Below, in pieces: positions 24,427 through 33,188 of a DNA stretch of 47,110 bases. A model generated the notes under the pieces. It saw nothing but the letters and a program-made list of their open reading frames with translations. It made no database searches and was not told the origin of the DNA. The position numbers and the translations under genes were made by a program. Source of the stretch: DATEEG01 sp035525055. GTDB taxonomy: Bacteria; Actinomycetota; Acidimicrobiia; Spongiisociales; ZC4RG35. The first letter of the stretch is position 1. Each line of letters starts with the position of its first letter. Where the stretch lies: the NCBI GenBank assembly GCA_035525055.1, contig DATLEZ010000147.1, positions 1 to 47,110 on the forward strand, in the 5' to 3' direction.

Positions 24427-26363
24427 GCGAGGGTTAACGAGGCGGAACCGCGACCTTTGAGAAGTGGAATTGAGGCGTTGTCGGCCGCCGCCGACAACGC
24501 CAGGACAATATGGGGTCGGTACCTCGCCCAGAAAACCGCCGCCATCTCTGGCCCGAGATCCCCGACGACGGCCAGTTCCCGGGTTCCCCGAAGGAGGCTG
24601 GTTTGCACCGCGAGGCTTTGCCCGGCGGCGGATGGATATCGGTCCATGAGGAATCCGACCGATCGGAGGTACTCCTCGGCGGCGGCGCTGAGGGCCTGGT
24701 CGCCGGTGTAGAGGCCCAAGAGGAGCATCGCCTCGGCGGCCAGAGAGTTTCCGGACGGAGCGGGGTTGTCCATGAGATCGCGGGGGCGCTTGATGAGGCT
24801 GCCCGGCTCGCTGGAGTACAACCCGCCACTTCCGTCACCGAACCGCTCCGGGATCTGGCGGATGAGCTCGGATGCCGCCTCGAACCACTCGGTGTCACCG
24901 GTAGCCGCGTAGAGGGTGAGCAGGCCGATCCCCATCGACCCGTAGTCGTCCAGAAACCCGGCGACTTCGCTGGCCCGACCTTTGGCCCACGACCGCGACA
25001 GTCCTCCATCCGGCCTGCTCATGCGGTCGAGCACGAACCTGGCGGCTCTGCGCCCGGCTTCGAGGTATCGCGGTTCCCCGAGGACGGCACCGGCTTCAGC
25101 CAGGGCTCGTATCGCCAGTCCGTTCCACGCTGCCACCACTTTGTCGTCGAGAGCCGGCCGAATGCGCTTGCTGCGATGCTCGAACAGCGCCCGACGGGCG
25201 GCCTCGATCGACTCCTCCACGTCGTCCGCTGACTTCCCGAACCGTTCGGCCAACTCGTTGAACGAGCGATCGATGCTCAGGATGTTGCGGCCCTCGAAGT
25301 TGCCGGATTCCGTGACTCCGAAATGCCCGGCGGCAACTTCGCCCGAGTCTCCGGTCACACCCATGAACTCCTCGTGCTCCCAGATGTAGAAGCGGCCCTC
25401 TTCTCCTTCGGAGTCAGCATCCTCGGCCGAAAAGATTCCTCCTTCCTTATGTGCGAGGTCTGTCAACAGGTAGTCGAGAGTGCTCCGGGCCGTCCGCACG
25501 AAGCCCGGTTCCTCGAACTCGCTACCGGCCCACAGGTAGATGTGGGCCAGTTGGGCGTTGTCGTACAGCATCTTCTCGAAATGGGGAACCAGCCATCTCT
25601 CGTCGACGGAATACCGAGCGAATCCGCCGCCGAGGTGGTCGTGGATTCCGCCTCGTTGCATGTTCACAAGCGTCTGGCGCAACATCCGTCGGGCCTCTGG
25701 GGCCCATGGCTGCTCCCACGCTCTCAGGAGAAACTCGAGGGTCGGAGCTTGGGGAAACTTGGGGGACGATCCGAAGCCGCCGTTGACCTGGTCGAAGGAG
25801 CTGGTGAGAGCGATGTGGGCCTTGCCCAGGGTCCCGGCGTCGGGAGCCGCGGATGTCTCCGGGATTTCGGCGGCGAGGGCGGCGGTGATCTTCGCGGCCT
25901 GTTCGGTGACGTCTGCCCGGCGGTTCGACCAGGCATCGGAGACGGCCGCCATCACCCTCCGGAAGGACGGCAGCCCGGGCCGGTCGGTCTTGGGGAAGTA
26001 GGTGCCGGCAAAAAATGGTTCTCCGTCAGGGGTCAACCAGACCGTCATCGGCCATCCTCCCTGGCCGGTCATGGCCTGAACCGCCTCCATATATACAGAA
26101 TCGACGTCTGGTCGTTCTTCCCGGTCCACCTTCACATTCACGAAGAGTTGGTTCATCTCGCTGGCCGTGGCGGGATCCTCGAACGATTCGTGGGCCATGA
26201 CGTGGCACCAGTGGCAAGCCGAATAGCCGACCGAAACGAGGATCGGCAGGTCCCGGCGCTTGGCCTCGGCGGCTGCCTCGTCACCCCATTCGAACCAGTC
26301 AACTGGGTTGTCGGCGTGCTGGAGCAGGTAGGGCGAGGTCGAAACCGAGAGGCGATTGGCCAT
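24348..26363 (-). CDS. Thioredoxin-fold DUF255/YyaL-type protein
   Basis: This 671-residue protein has an N-terminal thioredoxin-like DUF255 domain (about 1-165) with NRLSVSTSPYLLQHADNPVD, SVGYSACHWCHVM (a CxxC) and FVNVKVDREERPDVD. It continues into an (alpha/alpha)6-barrel region like N-acylglucosamine epimerases, with AYLCTGFACLAPV near the end. Members include bacterial YyaL and eukaryotic SPATA20; function is not settled. The frame is open to 26474, but those codons are heptamer-repeat sequence, so the ATG at 26361-26363 is the better start. It overlaps ctaA tail-to-tail by 79 bp. Confidence 0.9.
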   Translation of the reverse strand: MANRLSVSTSPYLLQHADNPVDWFEWGDEAAAEAKRRDLPILVSVGYSACHWCHVMAHESFEDPATASEMNQLFVNVKVDREERPDVDSVYMEAVQAMTGQGGWPMTVWLTPDGEPFFAGTYFPKTDRPGLPSFRRVMAAVSDAWSNRRADVTEQAAKITAALAAEIPETSAAPDAGTLGKAHIALTSSFDQVNGGFGSSPKFPQAPTLEFLLRAWEQPWAPEARRMLRQTLVNMQRGGIHDHLGGGFARYSVDERWLVPHFEKMLYDNAQLAHIYLWAGSEFEEPGFVRTARSTLDYLLTDLAHKEGGIFSAEDADSEGEEGRFYIWEHEEFMGVTGDSGEVAAGHFGVTESGNFEGRNILSIDRSFNELAERFGKSADDVEESIEAARRALFEHRSKRIRPALDDKVVAAWNGLAIRALAEAGAVLGEPRYLEAGRRAARFVLDRMSRPDGGLSRSWAKGRASEVAGFLDDYGSMGIGLLTLYAATGDTEWFEAASELIRQIPERFGDGSGGLYSSEPGSLIKRPRDLMDNPAPSGNSLAAEAMLLLGLYTGDQALSAAAEEYLRSVGFLMDRYPSAAGQSLAVQTSLLRGTRELAVVGDLGPEMAAVFWARYRPHIVLALSAAADNASIPLLKGRGSASLTLAYLCTGFACLAPVETPESLSTLLDSV

Positions 26364-26390
26364 TCCAAGACGGTAGACGGACCTTCCAAG

Positions 26391-26475
26391 TCGGAGTCGG
26401 AACTCGGAAGCAGCAAGAACGCCCATTTCTCTCCTTCCCGCTTCCGTCTGCCGCCTTCCGCCTGCCGCCTTCAAG
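26391..26475. repeat. Opposed heptamer arms between yyaL-like gene and sigma gene
   Basis: One arm (26391-26411) reads TCGGAGT, CGGAACT, CGGAAGC. The opposite arm (26434-26475) reads CTTCCCG, CTTCCGT, CTGCCGC, CTTCCGC, CTGCCGC, CTTCAAG. The arms are reverse-complement in type, so the spacer could fold into a long imperfect hairpin. Confidence 0.8.
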
Positions 26476-26555
26476 AGGGAATAGCGGCCTACTTAGTCGA
26501 CGTTTTACTCTTGTAAATGACCAAATCCGCGAGGGTCTCGGTCAATTTTGGGGGG

Positions 26556-26584
26556 TTCACAAACACTCATTTCTGTGTCATAGT
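26556..26584 (+). promoter_or_regulatory. Probable sigma-70-type promoter of the sigma gene
   Basis: TTCACA (26556-26561) and CATAGT (26579-26584) are separated by exactly 17 bp, matching 5/6 and 4/6 consensus bases. The start codon is 54 bp downstream with GGAGG in between. Confidence 0.45.
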
Positions 26585-26638
26585 GAATTGCCCAGGGAAG
26601 AGGGCGATCCACACCGCCCGTTGGAGGATTCGATATTC

Positions 26639-27631
26639 ATGACGACTGCCGAGTCGACCCGCGACCGCGTTTCAGATAAGGCGCGCCGCGAGCGTCTCCA
26701 AAGTAAATTGACCGACGAACGCGGCCGGCTCACCACCGACCTCGTTAGCCAGTATCTCACCGCGATCGGTGAGTACGACCTGCTCACAGCCGAGCAGGAA
26801 GTTGAACTGGCCCAGCGGATCGAGACCGGCGAGGACGCCGGCGCCCGTCTGGCGCGCGGTGATTACAAGGAGAAGAAGGAGGAGCTCGAGCTCCGTCGCA
26901 AGGAGCGCCAGGGCCGCGAGGCCAAGGACGCCTTCCTTACGGCCAACCTGCGCCTCGTGGTCGCCAATGCCCGCCGCTATGCGAACACCTCCGGTATCGA
27001 CTTCCTGGATTTGATCCAGGAGGGCAACCTCGGCCTGATCCGCGCCGTCGAGAAGTTCGACTGGCGGAAGGGCTTCAAGTTCTCGACTTATGCGACCTGG
27101 TGGATTCGCCAGGCCATAACCCGTGCCATCGCCGACAAGTCGCGCACCGTTCGTATCCCGGTGCACCTGCACGACACTTTGGCCGCCGTGCGCGCCGCCC
27201 AGGCGAGCCTGAAGGCCGAGCTCGGTCGCGATCCCCGTCCCGAGGAGATCGCAGAAGAGGCCGGTGTGACGGTCGACAAGGTCGAACTGGCCTTGGGAGT
27301 CGCCGATACGGTTTCGCTCGAACAGCCGGTCGGTGAGGACGGCGCCCAACTCGGAGACTTCATCGAAGACGAGGATGCCGCCGACCCGGTCCAGTTGACC
27401 GAGGAACTCGATGTGGCCGACTCGTTGCGGCGCTCGATCGAGCGCCTTCCCTTGCGGGAGGGCAGGATCCTGGCGCTTCGTTACGGCTTCTACGACGGAG
27501 TTCCCCGAACACTCGAGGAGATCGGTGAGGAGTTCAATCTCACCCGGGAGCGGATTCGCCAGTTGGAAAAGCTTGCTCTCTGCAGGCTCCGCCACCCCTC
27601 GTTCGGCATTCGCGAACAAGACCTGATCTGA
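26639..27631 (+). CDS. RNA polymerase sigma factor, RpoD/SigB-like
   Basis: This 330-residue protein contains sigma-70 region 1.2 (DLVSQYLTAIGEYDLLTAEQ), region 2 (ANLRLVVANARRY, FLDLIQEGNLGLIRAVEKFD, GFKFSTYATWWIRQAITRAI), region 3 (about 160-235) and region 4 (RTLEEIGEEFNLTRERIRQL, ending RLRHPS). Region 1.1 is absent, and the size is that of group 2 factors such as actinobacterial SigB, not the roughly 500-residue principal factor, though it could be the main sigma of a lineage with a short SigA. The ATG at 26639 has GGAGG at 26623-26627. An earlier in-frame start at 26588 lies in the promoter spacer and is not credible. Confidence 0.93.
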   Translation: MTTAESTRDRVSDKARRERLQSKLTDERGRLTTDLVSQYLTAIGEYDLLTAEQEVELAQRIETGEDAGARLARGDYKEKKEELELRRKERQGREAKDAFLTANLRLVVANARRYANTSGIDFLDLIQEGNLGLIRAVEKFDWRKGFKFSTYATWWIRQAITRAIADKSRTVRIPVHLHDTLAAVRAAQASLKAELGRDPRPEEIAEEAGVTVDKVELALGVADTVSLEQPVGEDGAQLGDFIEDEDAADPVQLTEELDVADSLRRSIERLPLREGRILALRYGFYDGVPRTLEEIGEEFNLTRERIRQLEKLALCRLRHPSFGIREQDLI

Positions 27632-27653
27632 GAATCGCCCTCAGGCGGATTCT
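27631..27653 (+). terminator. Hairpin at the end of the sigma gene
   Basis: AGAATCGCC and GGCGGATTCT pair with one bulged G around a short CTCA loop, starting within the TGA stop. No U-run follows. A second inverted repeat (27656-27666 with 27694-27704) lies directly behind in the heptamer tract. Confidence 0.5.
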
Positions 27654-27753
27654 CAACGTTCTACGTTCCACGTTCCGTCGCGTCCGGGCTCGGACGTAGA
27701 ACGTAAGACGTAAAACGTTCTTTCGACTCACCACCCTCCACTCACAACTCACC
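27654..27753. repeat. Opposed heptamer arms and a second tract after the sigma gene
   Basis: The first arm is CAACGTT, CTACGTT, CCACGTT (27654-27674). The opposing arm is GACGTAG, AACGTAA, GACGTAA, AACGTTC (27693-27720). ACGTTCTACGT (27656-27666) and ACGTAGAACGT (27694-27704) are perfect 11-bp complements. A different unit, ACTCACC with variants ACCCTCC and ACTCACA, follows at 27726-27753. Confidence 0.85.
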
Positions 27754-27769
27754 ACACTATGTTTATCCC

Positions 27770-28237
<468 letters not shown>

Positions 28238-28295
28238 GGATCGACGAAGTCCGGGCAAGTTCGGGAGTCTGAGGATCGGGACCTCACGAGGAGCG

Positions 28296-29873
28296 ATGCT
28301 GGCACCGACCGGAGCGGACTACATAGTGGTGGGGGCGGGGTCGGCCGGATGTGTGCTTGCGGCTCGCCTGTCGGAGGATCCTGCAACCCGGGTCTTGCTG
28401 CTCGAGGCCGGCCAACCCGACAAGAAACAAGAGATTCGTATTCCGGCTGCGTTCTCGAAACTGTTTCACACGTCGTTCGACTGGGACTACTACACCGTGC
28501 CACAGCGTCACCTCGACGACCGGGTCTTGTTCTGGCCAAGGGGGAAAACCTTGGGAGGGACGTCGTCTCTCAACGCAATGATGTGGGTCCGCGGCGTCGG
28601 CGCCGACTACGACGAATGGGCCAAGCTGGGGAACCAGGGCTGGAGCTACGAAGAGGTCCTGCCCTATTTCAAGAGGGCGGAAGACACCGAGCGCCAAAAC
28701 CCCCATCACCTCGGACGAGGGGGTCCGATGACGGTTTCCGATCAGCGCGACCCCAACCCGGCAACAGCGCTCTTTGTACAAGCCTGTCAGCGAGCAGGGA
28801 TTCCCCGCAATCCCAACGCCAACGTCGGCACCAACGAGGGCGTCGACCTGACCCAGGTCTCGCAACGCAGGGGGATGAGGTGGTCCAGTGCCGACGGGTA
28901 CCTGAGGCCGGCCATGAAACGACCCAACCTGGCGGTACGCACAGGGGTACAAGCAACCAGGGTTCTCGTGGAAAGCGGACGGGCGGTAGGCGTCGAATAC
29001 CTCGAGTCGGGCCAAGTCGTCATCGCCAGCGCCGGCACCGATGTGATCCTGGCGGGGGGCGCCATCAACTCGCCTCAGCTCTTGATGCTGTCCGGAATCG
29101 GCCCCGCAGCCGAGTTAAGCGCGGTCGGAGTAAAACCGACGGTCGACCTTCCCGGGGTGGGCCGCAACCTCATGGATCACCTTGCGGCAGGAGCCATCCG
29201 GTTCACCAACCGGACCGACTCGCTGGTGACCGCTGAGACTCTTCGCGAATTGGCCAAGTTCGTGACGCGCCGCAAGGGGATGCTCACTTCCAGCGTCGCC
29301 GAAGCTCACGCGTTCGTGAGGAGCGAGCCGGCGATCGACTGGCCCGACCTCGAAATCCTCTTCGCCCCGGTGCCTTTTCTCGATCACGGCGATACCACGC
29401 CGCCCGGTCACGGGTATACGATCGCAGCGGTCCTCCTCCAGCCTGCCAGTTCGGGTTCGATCAGCCTGGCCTCAACCGACCCCACGGCAGCGCCGAGGAT
29501 CGATCCCAACTACCTGTCAGAGCCCGAAGACCTCAGGGTTCTGACGATCGGGGTCGAACGCGCCATGGAGATCTTCGAAACGTCACCTTTATCGGCGGTC
29601 ACCGGTGGGTGGATCCGACCCGATCGGAAACCCGAGTCGGAGGCGGAGTTGGTGGCCGGCATCCGGAGGTACTCCGAGACCCTCTATCACCCCATCGGAA
29701 CGTGCCGGATGGGCGTAGACAAGATGGCGGTGGTCGATCCTGAGCTCCGGGTGCACGGAGTTGCCGGCCTGCGGGTTGCTGACGCCTCGATAATGCCCCA
29801 TCTCATTCGGGGCCATACCAATGCGCCAACGGTCATGATCGGAGAGAAGGCAGCCGACCTGATCAAGGCGTGA
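28296..29873 (+). CDS. GMC-family FAD oxidoreductase (choline dehydrogenase-like)
   Basis: This 525-residue flavoenzyme begins with the FAD fold YIVVGAGSAGCVLAARLSED, followed by LEAG and the GMC signatures RGKTLGGTSSLNAMMWVRG and GGAINSPQLLMLSGIG. The C-terminal catalytic region has YHPIGTCRMG and RGHTNAPTVMIGEKAA, which carry the conserved His and the second polar residue (Asn) of the family. GMC enzymes oxidise alcohols; the substrate cannot be told from sequence, and choline is only the closest named subfamily. It ends 3 bp before the convergent HerA-like gene. Confidence 0.92.
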   Translation: MLAPTGADYIVVGAGSAGCVLAARLSEDPATRVLLLEAGQPDKKQEIRIPAAFSKLFHTSFDWDYYTVPQRHLDDRVLFWPRGKTLGGTSSLNAMMWVRGVGADYDEWAKLGNQGWSYEEVLPYFKRAEDTERQNPHHLGRGGPMTVSDQRDPNPATALFVQACQRAGIPRNPNANVGTNEGVDLTQVSQRRGMRWSSADGYLRPAMKRPNLAVRTGVQATRVLVESGRAVGVEYLESGQVVIASAGTDVILAGGAINSPQLLMLSGIGPAAELSAVGVKPTVDLPGVGRNLMDHLAAGAIRFTNRTDSLVTAETLRELAKFVTRRKGMLTSSVAEAHAFVRSEPAIDWPDLEILFAPVPFLDHGDTTPPGHGYTIAAVLLQPASSGSISLASTDPTAAPRIDPNYLSEPEDLRVLTIGVERAMEIFETSPLSAVTGGWIRPDRKPESEAELVAGIRRYSETLYHPIGTCRMGVDKMAVVDPELRVHGVAGLRVADASIMPHLIRGHTNAPTVMIGEKAADLIKA

Positions 29874-29876
29874 GCT

Positions 29877-32330
29877 CTACTCGGAAGGCACCCAGACCAG
29901 CTTGATCTCTGCGACCTTGACGTCGACTTTCTCGAGCGGGATCTCCACCGGTTCGATGAGGGCTGCCATGTCGTCCCACTTAGACGTGATGGTCAGCACG
30001 TCGTCGGCCAGTTCAGCTTCGAGGTCGGCCAGATCGGCCAGCTTGTCGGCTTTGGTCCCGGCGGCCTTCTCGCGCCTCGCTTCCGTTTGTCGGGTCTGCG
30101 AGCGCCGGGAGGCAGCCCGCGAGATTGTGTTGCGGCGGCGCCCTCCGAGGATGGCGCCGAGCAAGTCCCCGGCGCCTGACATCACTTCTTCCTGTCGACG
30201 GGCCTCGATGTCGGCATCGAGGTCAGCCACCCGGCGATCGGCGACGGCCAACTGGTCGCGGACTCCTTCGATGCGGACCCGGTACTTGTCGCGCAGGGAG
30301 GCGATCGCCCGATCGGATTGATCATTGGCAGTCTCGATGCAGCGGGCCCTGAACTCGGACTCGAGTTCACCGACTCGCGAATAGAGCTTGAGGCCCGGGT
30401 TCTTCCAAACGCGAATCCGTCGGGAGGCGACGAGATAATCAACGAGGTCGGTCCGCAGACCCGTCCAGAACGATGCCTTCCCGATCGGGTGCTCCGGCCC
30501 GCTGAATTGCGCTCCATCCGGCGCGGTCTGAGTGAAGTCCCTGACGTCGTGATCAACCGCGATGACGTTCTGGTCGGTCATCGGCTGGCCCGGCATTGTG
30601 AGGATCGCCTCGAACACCTCGCGGTGTTCGATCCTGGCGGGGGCCTCGTCGTAGAGGAGGTTGACCGTGGCGGCGACCATCGGCTTGAGGGTGGCAGCAG
30701 GACTCGTGACGGCGCCGATCTTCGCCGCCCAGGGTGCTGCCGGATCGAGGAAGAAGACCTGCATGCCGGGCGCCGCCGCCGGGGCCACGACCACGACTTC
30801 AGGACTTGTGGGCGCCTGTGGGGCAGCTTCCATCGAGAGAGGTGGCGGTGGTGGCTCACCCACGGCGGGCGGAGCCGGCTGCGGAACACTCTCTTGTGAA
30901 ACGACCGCCTCCGCTCCCGGCAGCTTGGACAGTTGATCCTTGGTGAGGGGTCCGGCCAGATACGACATCGCCCACCGAGTCGTGAAAACGACCGGCGGCT
31001 TGCCTCGCGACATGTGAAGCAAGAACTGACGCTTGTCGAGGCCCGAGATGCTCTTGTCGAGGTCGGCCAGGTCGACACCTCCGCTGGCGCTCTGCATGCC
31101 GTCCAGGATGCGGGCTTTGTCGCGCTCGGTTTGAAGTCGGCCGATCATCCACGTCCCTGCGTTCGACATCACCTTGTAGTCGAAGTCCATCGGATTCTGT
31201 GTTGTGAGGACCATGCCGTATCCGAACGCCCGGGCCTGTTTGGCCAGCGTCAGAATCGGCTTCTTGGAGGGCGGTTCGGCAGTCGGAGGGCAAAACCCGG
31301 CCACCTCATCCATGTAAACCAGCGCCCGCAGGTCGGAGCTTCCTGGTTGCCCGCGCATGTAGGTGACGAGTTTGGAGAGGAGCAGGGTCACGAAGAATTG
31401 ACGCTCCGGTTCGGACAGATGCGCCAGATAGAAGATTGCCCCGTGGGTTTTCCCGGCCGCGTCCGGCCTGTGGCCCAACAGCGCACCGATATCGAGGGGC
31501 TCACCTTGTCGCCAGGCCGCGAATGATGGCGACGCAACGAGGCCGTTCAGCCTCAAAGCCAGGGCCGTGCGATCGCCGGGAGGGATAAACGCGTCGAGTT
31601 CGAATACACCGAGCTGGCGAAATGGCGGCTGCTGAACACGAACGATGAGCGAAGCCAGATCCAGGTCCTGCCCCTGCGACCAGGCGTTTTCGATGATGGT
31701 TGCCAGGAGGATGTGCTCAGGCCCGCTGATCGGGTCGGACTTGATGCCGGCCAGCACCAGGACCGAGGAGACGAAGCCCTCGATCTCGTCGCGGATCGCC
31801 TCGGTGTCGACGCCGTCATTCGCAACCCCCGCATCGGAGGCAGCACCCTGGCGGGGAGCGGAAAGGCTTCCCAGCACGTTGAGGGGGGTTCCCGAGGTCG
31901 AACCAGGGGTGTAGACGGTCAGCGCAGCGTTATCGGCCAACCGGCGCATGCGGGCCTGGTCGATCTCCCAGGAAGCGAGACCGTCCTTCCACTGTCCGGC
32001 CACCTGCGCTGCCAGTTCGTCGGCGGTCACACTTTGGCGGCGGGCCGCCGACTCGTCGATCCAAGGGCGGAAATCGGTCGGGGCCAGGTCGGGAAAGTTG
32101 AGCAAGAGATTCGTCATATCGCCCTTGGGGTCGATGATCAGCGCCGGGATTCCGGACAGCAGCGCCTCCTCGAGGAGATCGATGGCAAGTCCGGTCTTGC
32201 CCGATCCGGTCATGCCGACGATGACGCCGTGGGTCGTGAGATCGGCCGCCTCGTAAGTCAGCGCCCCGGTGCGCGCTCCCGTCCCATCTATTAGACCTCC
32301 GAGATAGAAGTGTCCTGGTTCGATCTCCAC
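29877..32330 (-). CDS. HerA/DUF853-type ATPase
   Basis: This 817-residue protein starts at GTG. A small N-terminal beta region leads to Walker A GMTGSGKTGLAIDL (near 39-52), IDPKGDMTNLLLNFPDL, and Walker B RALVYMDEVAGFCPP (near 340). GMVLTTQNPMDFDYKVMSNA is typical of HerA-like DUF853 ATPases. A Pro-rich linker (about 485-510) follows, and then a helical, coiled-coil-prone C-terminal third. HerA-type motors pump DNA, but this subfamily is uncharacterised and may act differently. It lies 29 bp downstream of the zinc permease gene on the same strand, so cotranscription is possible. Confidence 0.85.
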   Translation of the reverse strand: MEIEPGHFYLGGLIDGTGARTGALTYEAADLTTHGVIVGMTGSGKTGLAIDLLEEALLSGIPALIIDPKGDMTNLLLNFPDLAPTDFRPWIDESAARRQSVTADELAAQVAGQWKDGLASWEIDQARMRRLADNAALTVYTPGSTSGTPLNVLGSLSAPRQGAASDAGVANDGVDTEAIRDEIEGFVSSVLVLAGIKSDPISGPEHILLATIIENAWSQGQDLDLASLIVRVQQPPFRQLGVFELDAFIPPGDRTALALRLNGLVASPSFAAWRQGEPLDIGALLGHRPDAAGKTHGAIFYLAHLSEPERQFFVTLLLSKLVTYMRGQPGSSDLRALVYMDEVAGFCPPTAEPPSKKPILTLAKQARAFGYGMVLTTQNPMDFDYKVMSNAGTWMIGRLQTERDKARILDGMQSASGGVDLADLDKSISGLDKRQFLLHMSRGKPPVVFTTRWAMSYLAGPLTKDQLSKLPGAEAVVSQESVPQPAPPAVGEPPPPPLSMEAAPQAPTSPEVVVVAPAAAPGMQVFFLDPAAPWAAKIGAVTSPAATLKPMVAATVNLLYDEAPARIEHREVFEAILTMPGQPMTDQNVIAVDHDVRDFTQTAPDGAQFSGPEHPIGKASFWTGLRTDLVDYLVASRRIRVWKNPGLKLYSRVGELESEFRARCIETANDQSDRAIASLRDKYRVRIEGVRDQLAVADRRVADLDADIEARRQEEVMSGAGDLLGAILGGRRRNTISRAASRRSQTRQTEARREKAAGTKADKLADLADLEAELADDVLTITSKWDDMAALIEPVEIPLEKVDVKVAEIKLVWVPSE

Positions 32331-32359
32331 GCCGGCGATTGTATGAAGCTTGGAGCCGG

Positions 32360-33181
32360 CTAAGCCGGGCGTCGTCTGAACCCGCTGACAATGAGCACCA
32401 CGAAGAAGATCGCAACCGCCAGGGCAGCAATAGTGGCGCTGGCCGCGGTTGAGTAGTGGTAGCTGATGAGCAAGCCGCCACCGACCGCGGCGATTCCGAA
32501 CCCGAGGGCGGTGAGCATCACGGTCGGCACCCTGCGTGCGACCAGGGCCGCCGTGGCCGGGGGAGCGACCATCAGGCCGAATACCAGCAGTGAGCCGACC
32601 GTGCGGAAACTGGTGACGACTGCCACTGTGACAAGGGACAGCATGGCGGCGTGGGCCAGCTTCGGCATCATCCCGAGGAGTTCCGCCTTTCGCTCATTGA
32701 AGCAAAGGGCCAGGAATGGGCGGTACAGGATTGCCGACAGAACGAGGGCGAGCAAAGCCCCGGCTCCCAGAATCACGAGATCCGACCCGGACACGCCGAG
32801 GATGTTCCCGAACAGAATCCCGGTGAGGCTCCCGGTATACGACGACGTGCGTGAGATCAGCACCACGCCGAGGGCAAGCATGCCGACGAACAAGAGGCCT
32901 ATGGCCGTGTCCTCGGTCAACCTCGCCCGACGGTGAACGAGGTTGATGCCGGCAACCATCGCGACCGACGAGACCACAGCTCCAAGAATCAGGTCGAACC
33001 CAACCAGGACCGCGATCGCAACACCAGGCAGCACCCCGTGCGCCAGCGCATCACCGATGAAGGCGAGGCCCCGCAGGACCACCCAGGTTCCGACGACCGA
33101 TGACACCAGTACGGCCAGCAGTCCGGCCACCAGGGCGCGTTGTTGAAATCCGAGGGCGAAAGGTTCCGTCAGCCAGTCCAT
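32360..33181 (-). CDS. Zinc/manganese ABC transporter permease (ZnuB/AztB type)
   Basis: This 273-residue membrane protein of the ABC-3 family has about eight or nine helices. WVVLRGLAFIGDALAHGVLP near the N-terminus is the ABC-3 signature, and SFRTVGSLLVFGLMVAPPATA lies at the conserved cytoplasmic contact. It forms the channel for metal import with the binding protein encoded just upstream (7-bp gap) and the ATPase encoded in the divergent unit. Confidence 0.92.
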   Translation of the reverse strand: MDWLTEPFALGFQQRALVAGLLAVLVSSVVGTWVVLRGLAFIGDALAHGVLPGVAIAVLVGFDLILGAVVSSVAMVAGINLVHRRARLTEDTAIGLLFVGMLALGVVLISRTSSYTGSLTGILFGNILGVSGSDLVILGAGALLALVLSAILYRPFLALCFNERKAELLGMMPKLAHAAMLSLVTVAVVTSFRTVGSLLVFGLMVAPPATAALVARRVPTVMLTALGFGIAAVGGGLLISYHYSTAASATIAALAVAIFFVVLIVSGFRRRPA

Positions 33182-33188
33182 CGTGTCC

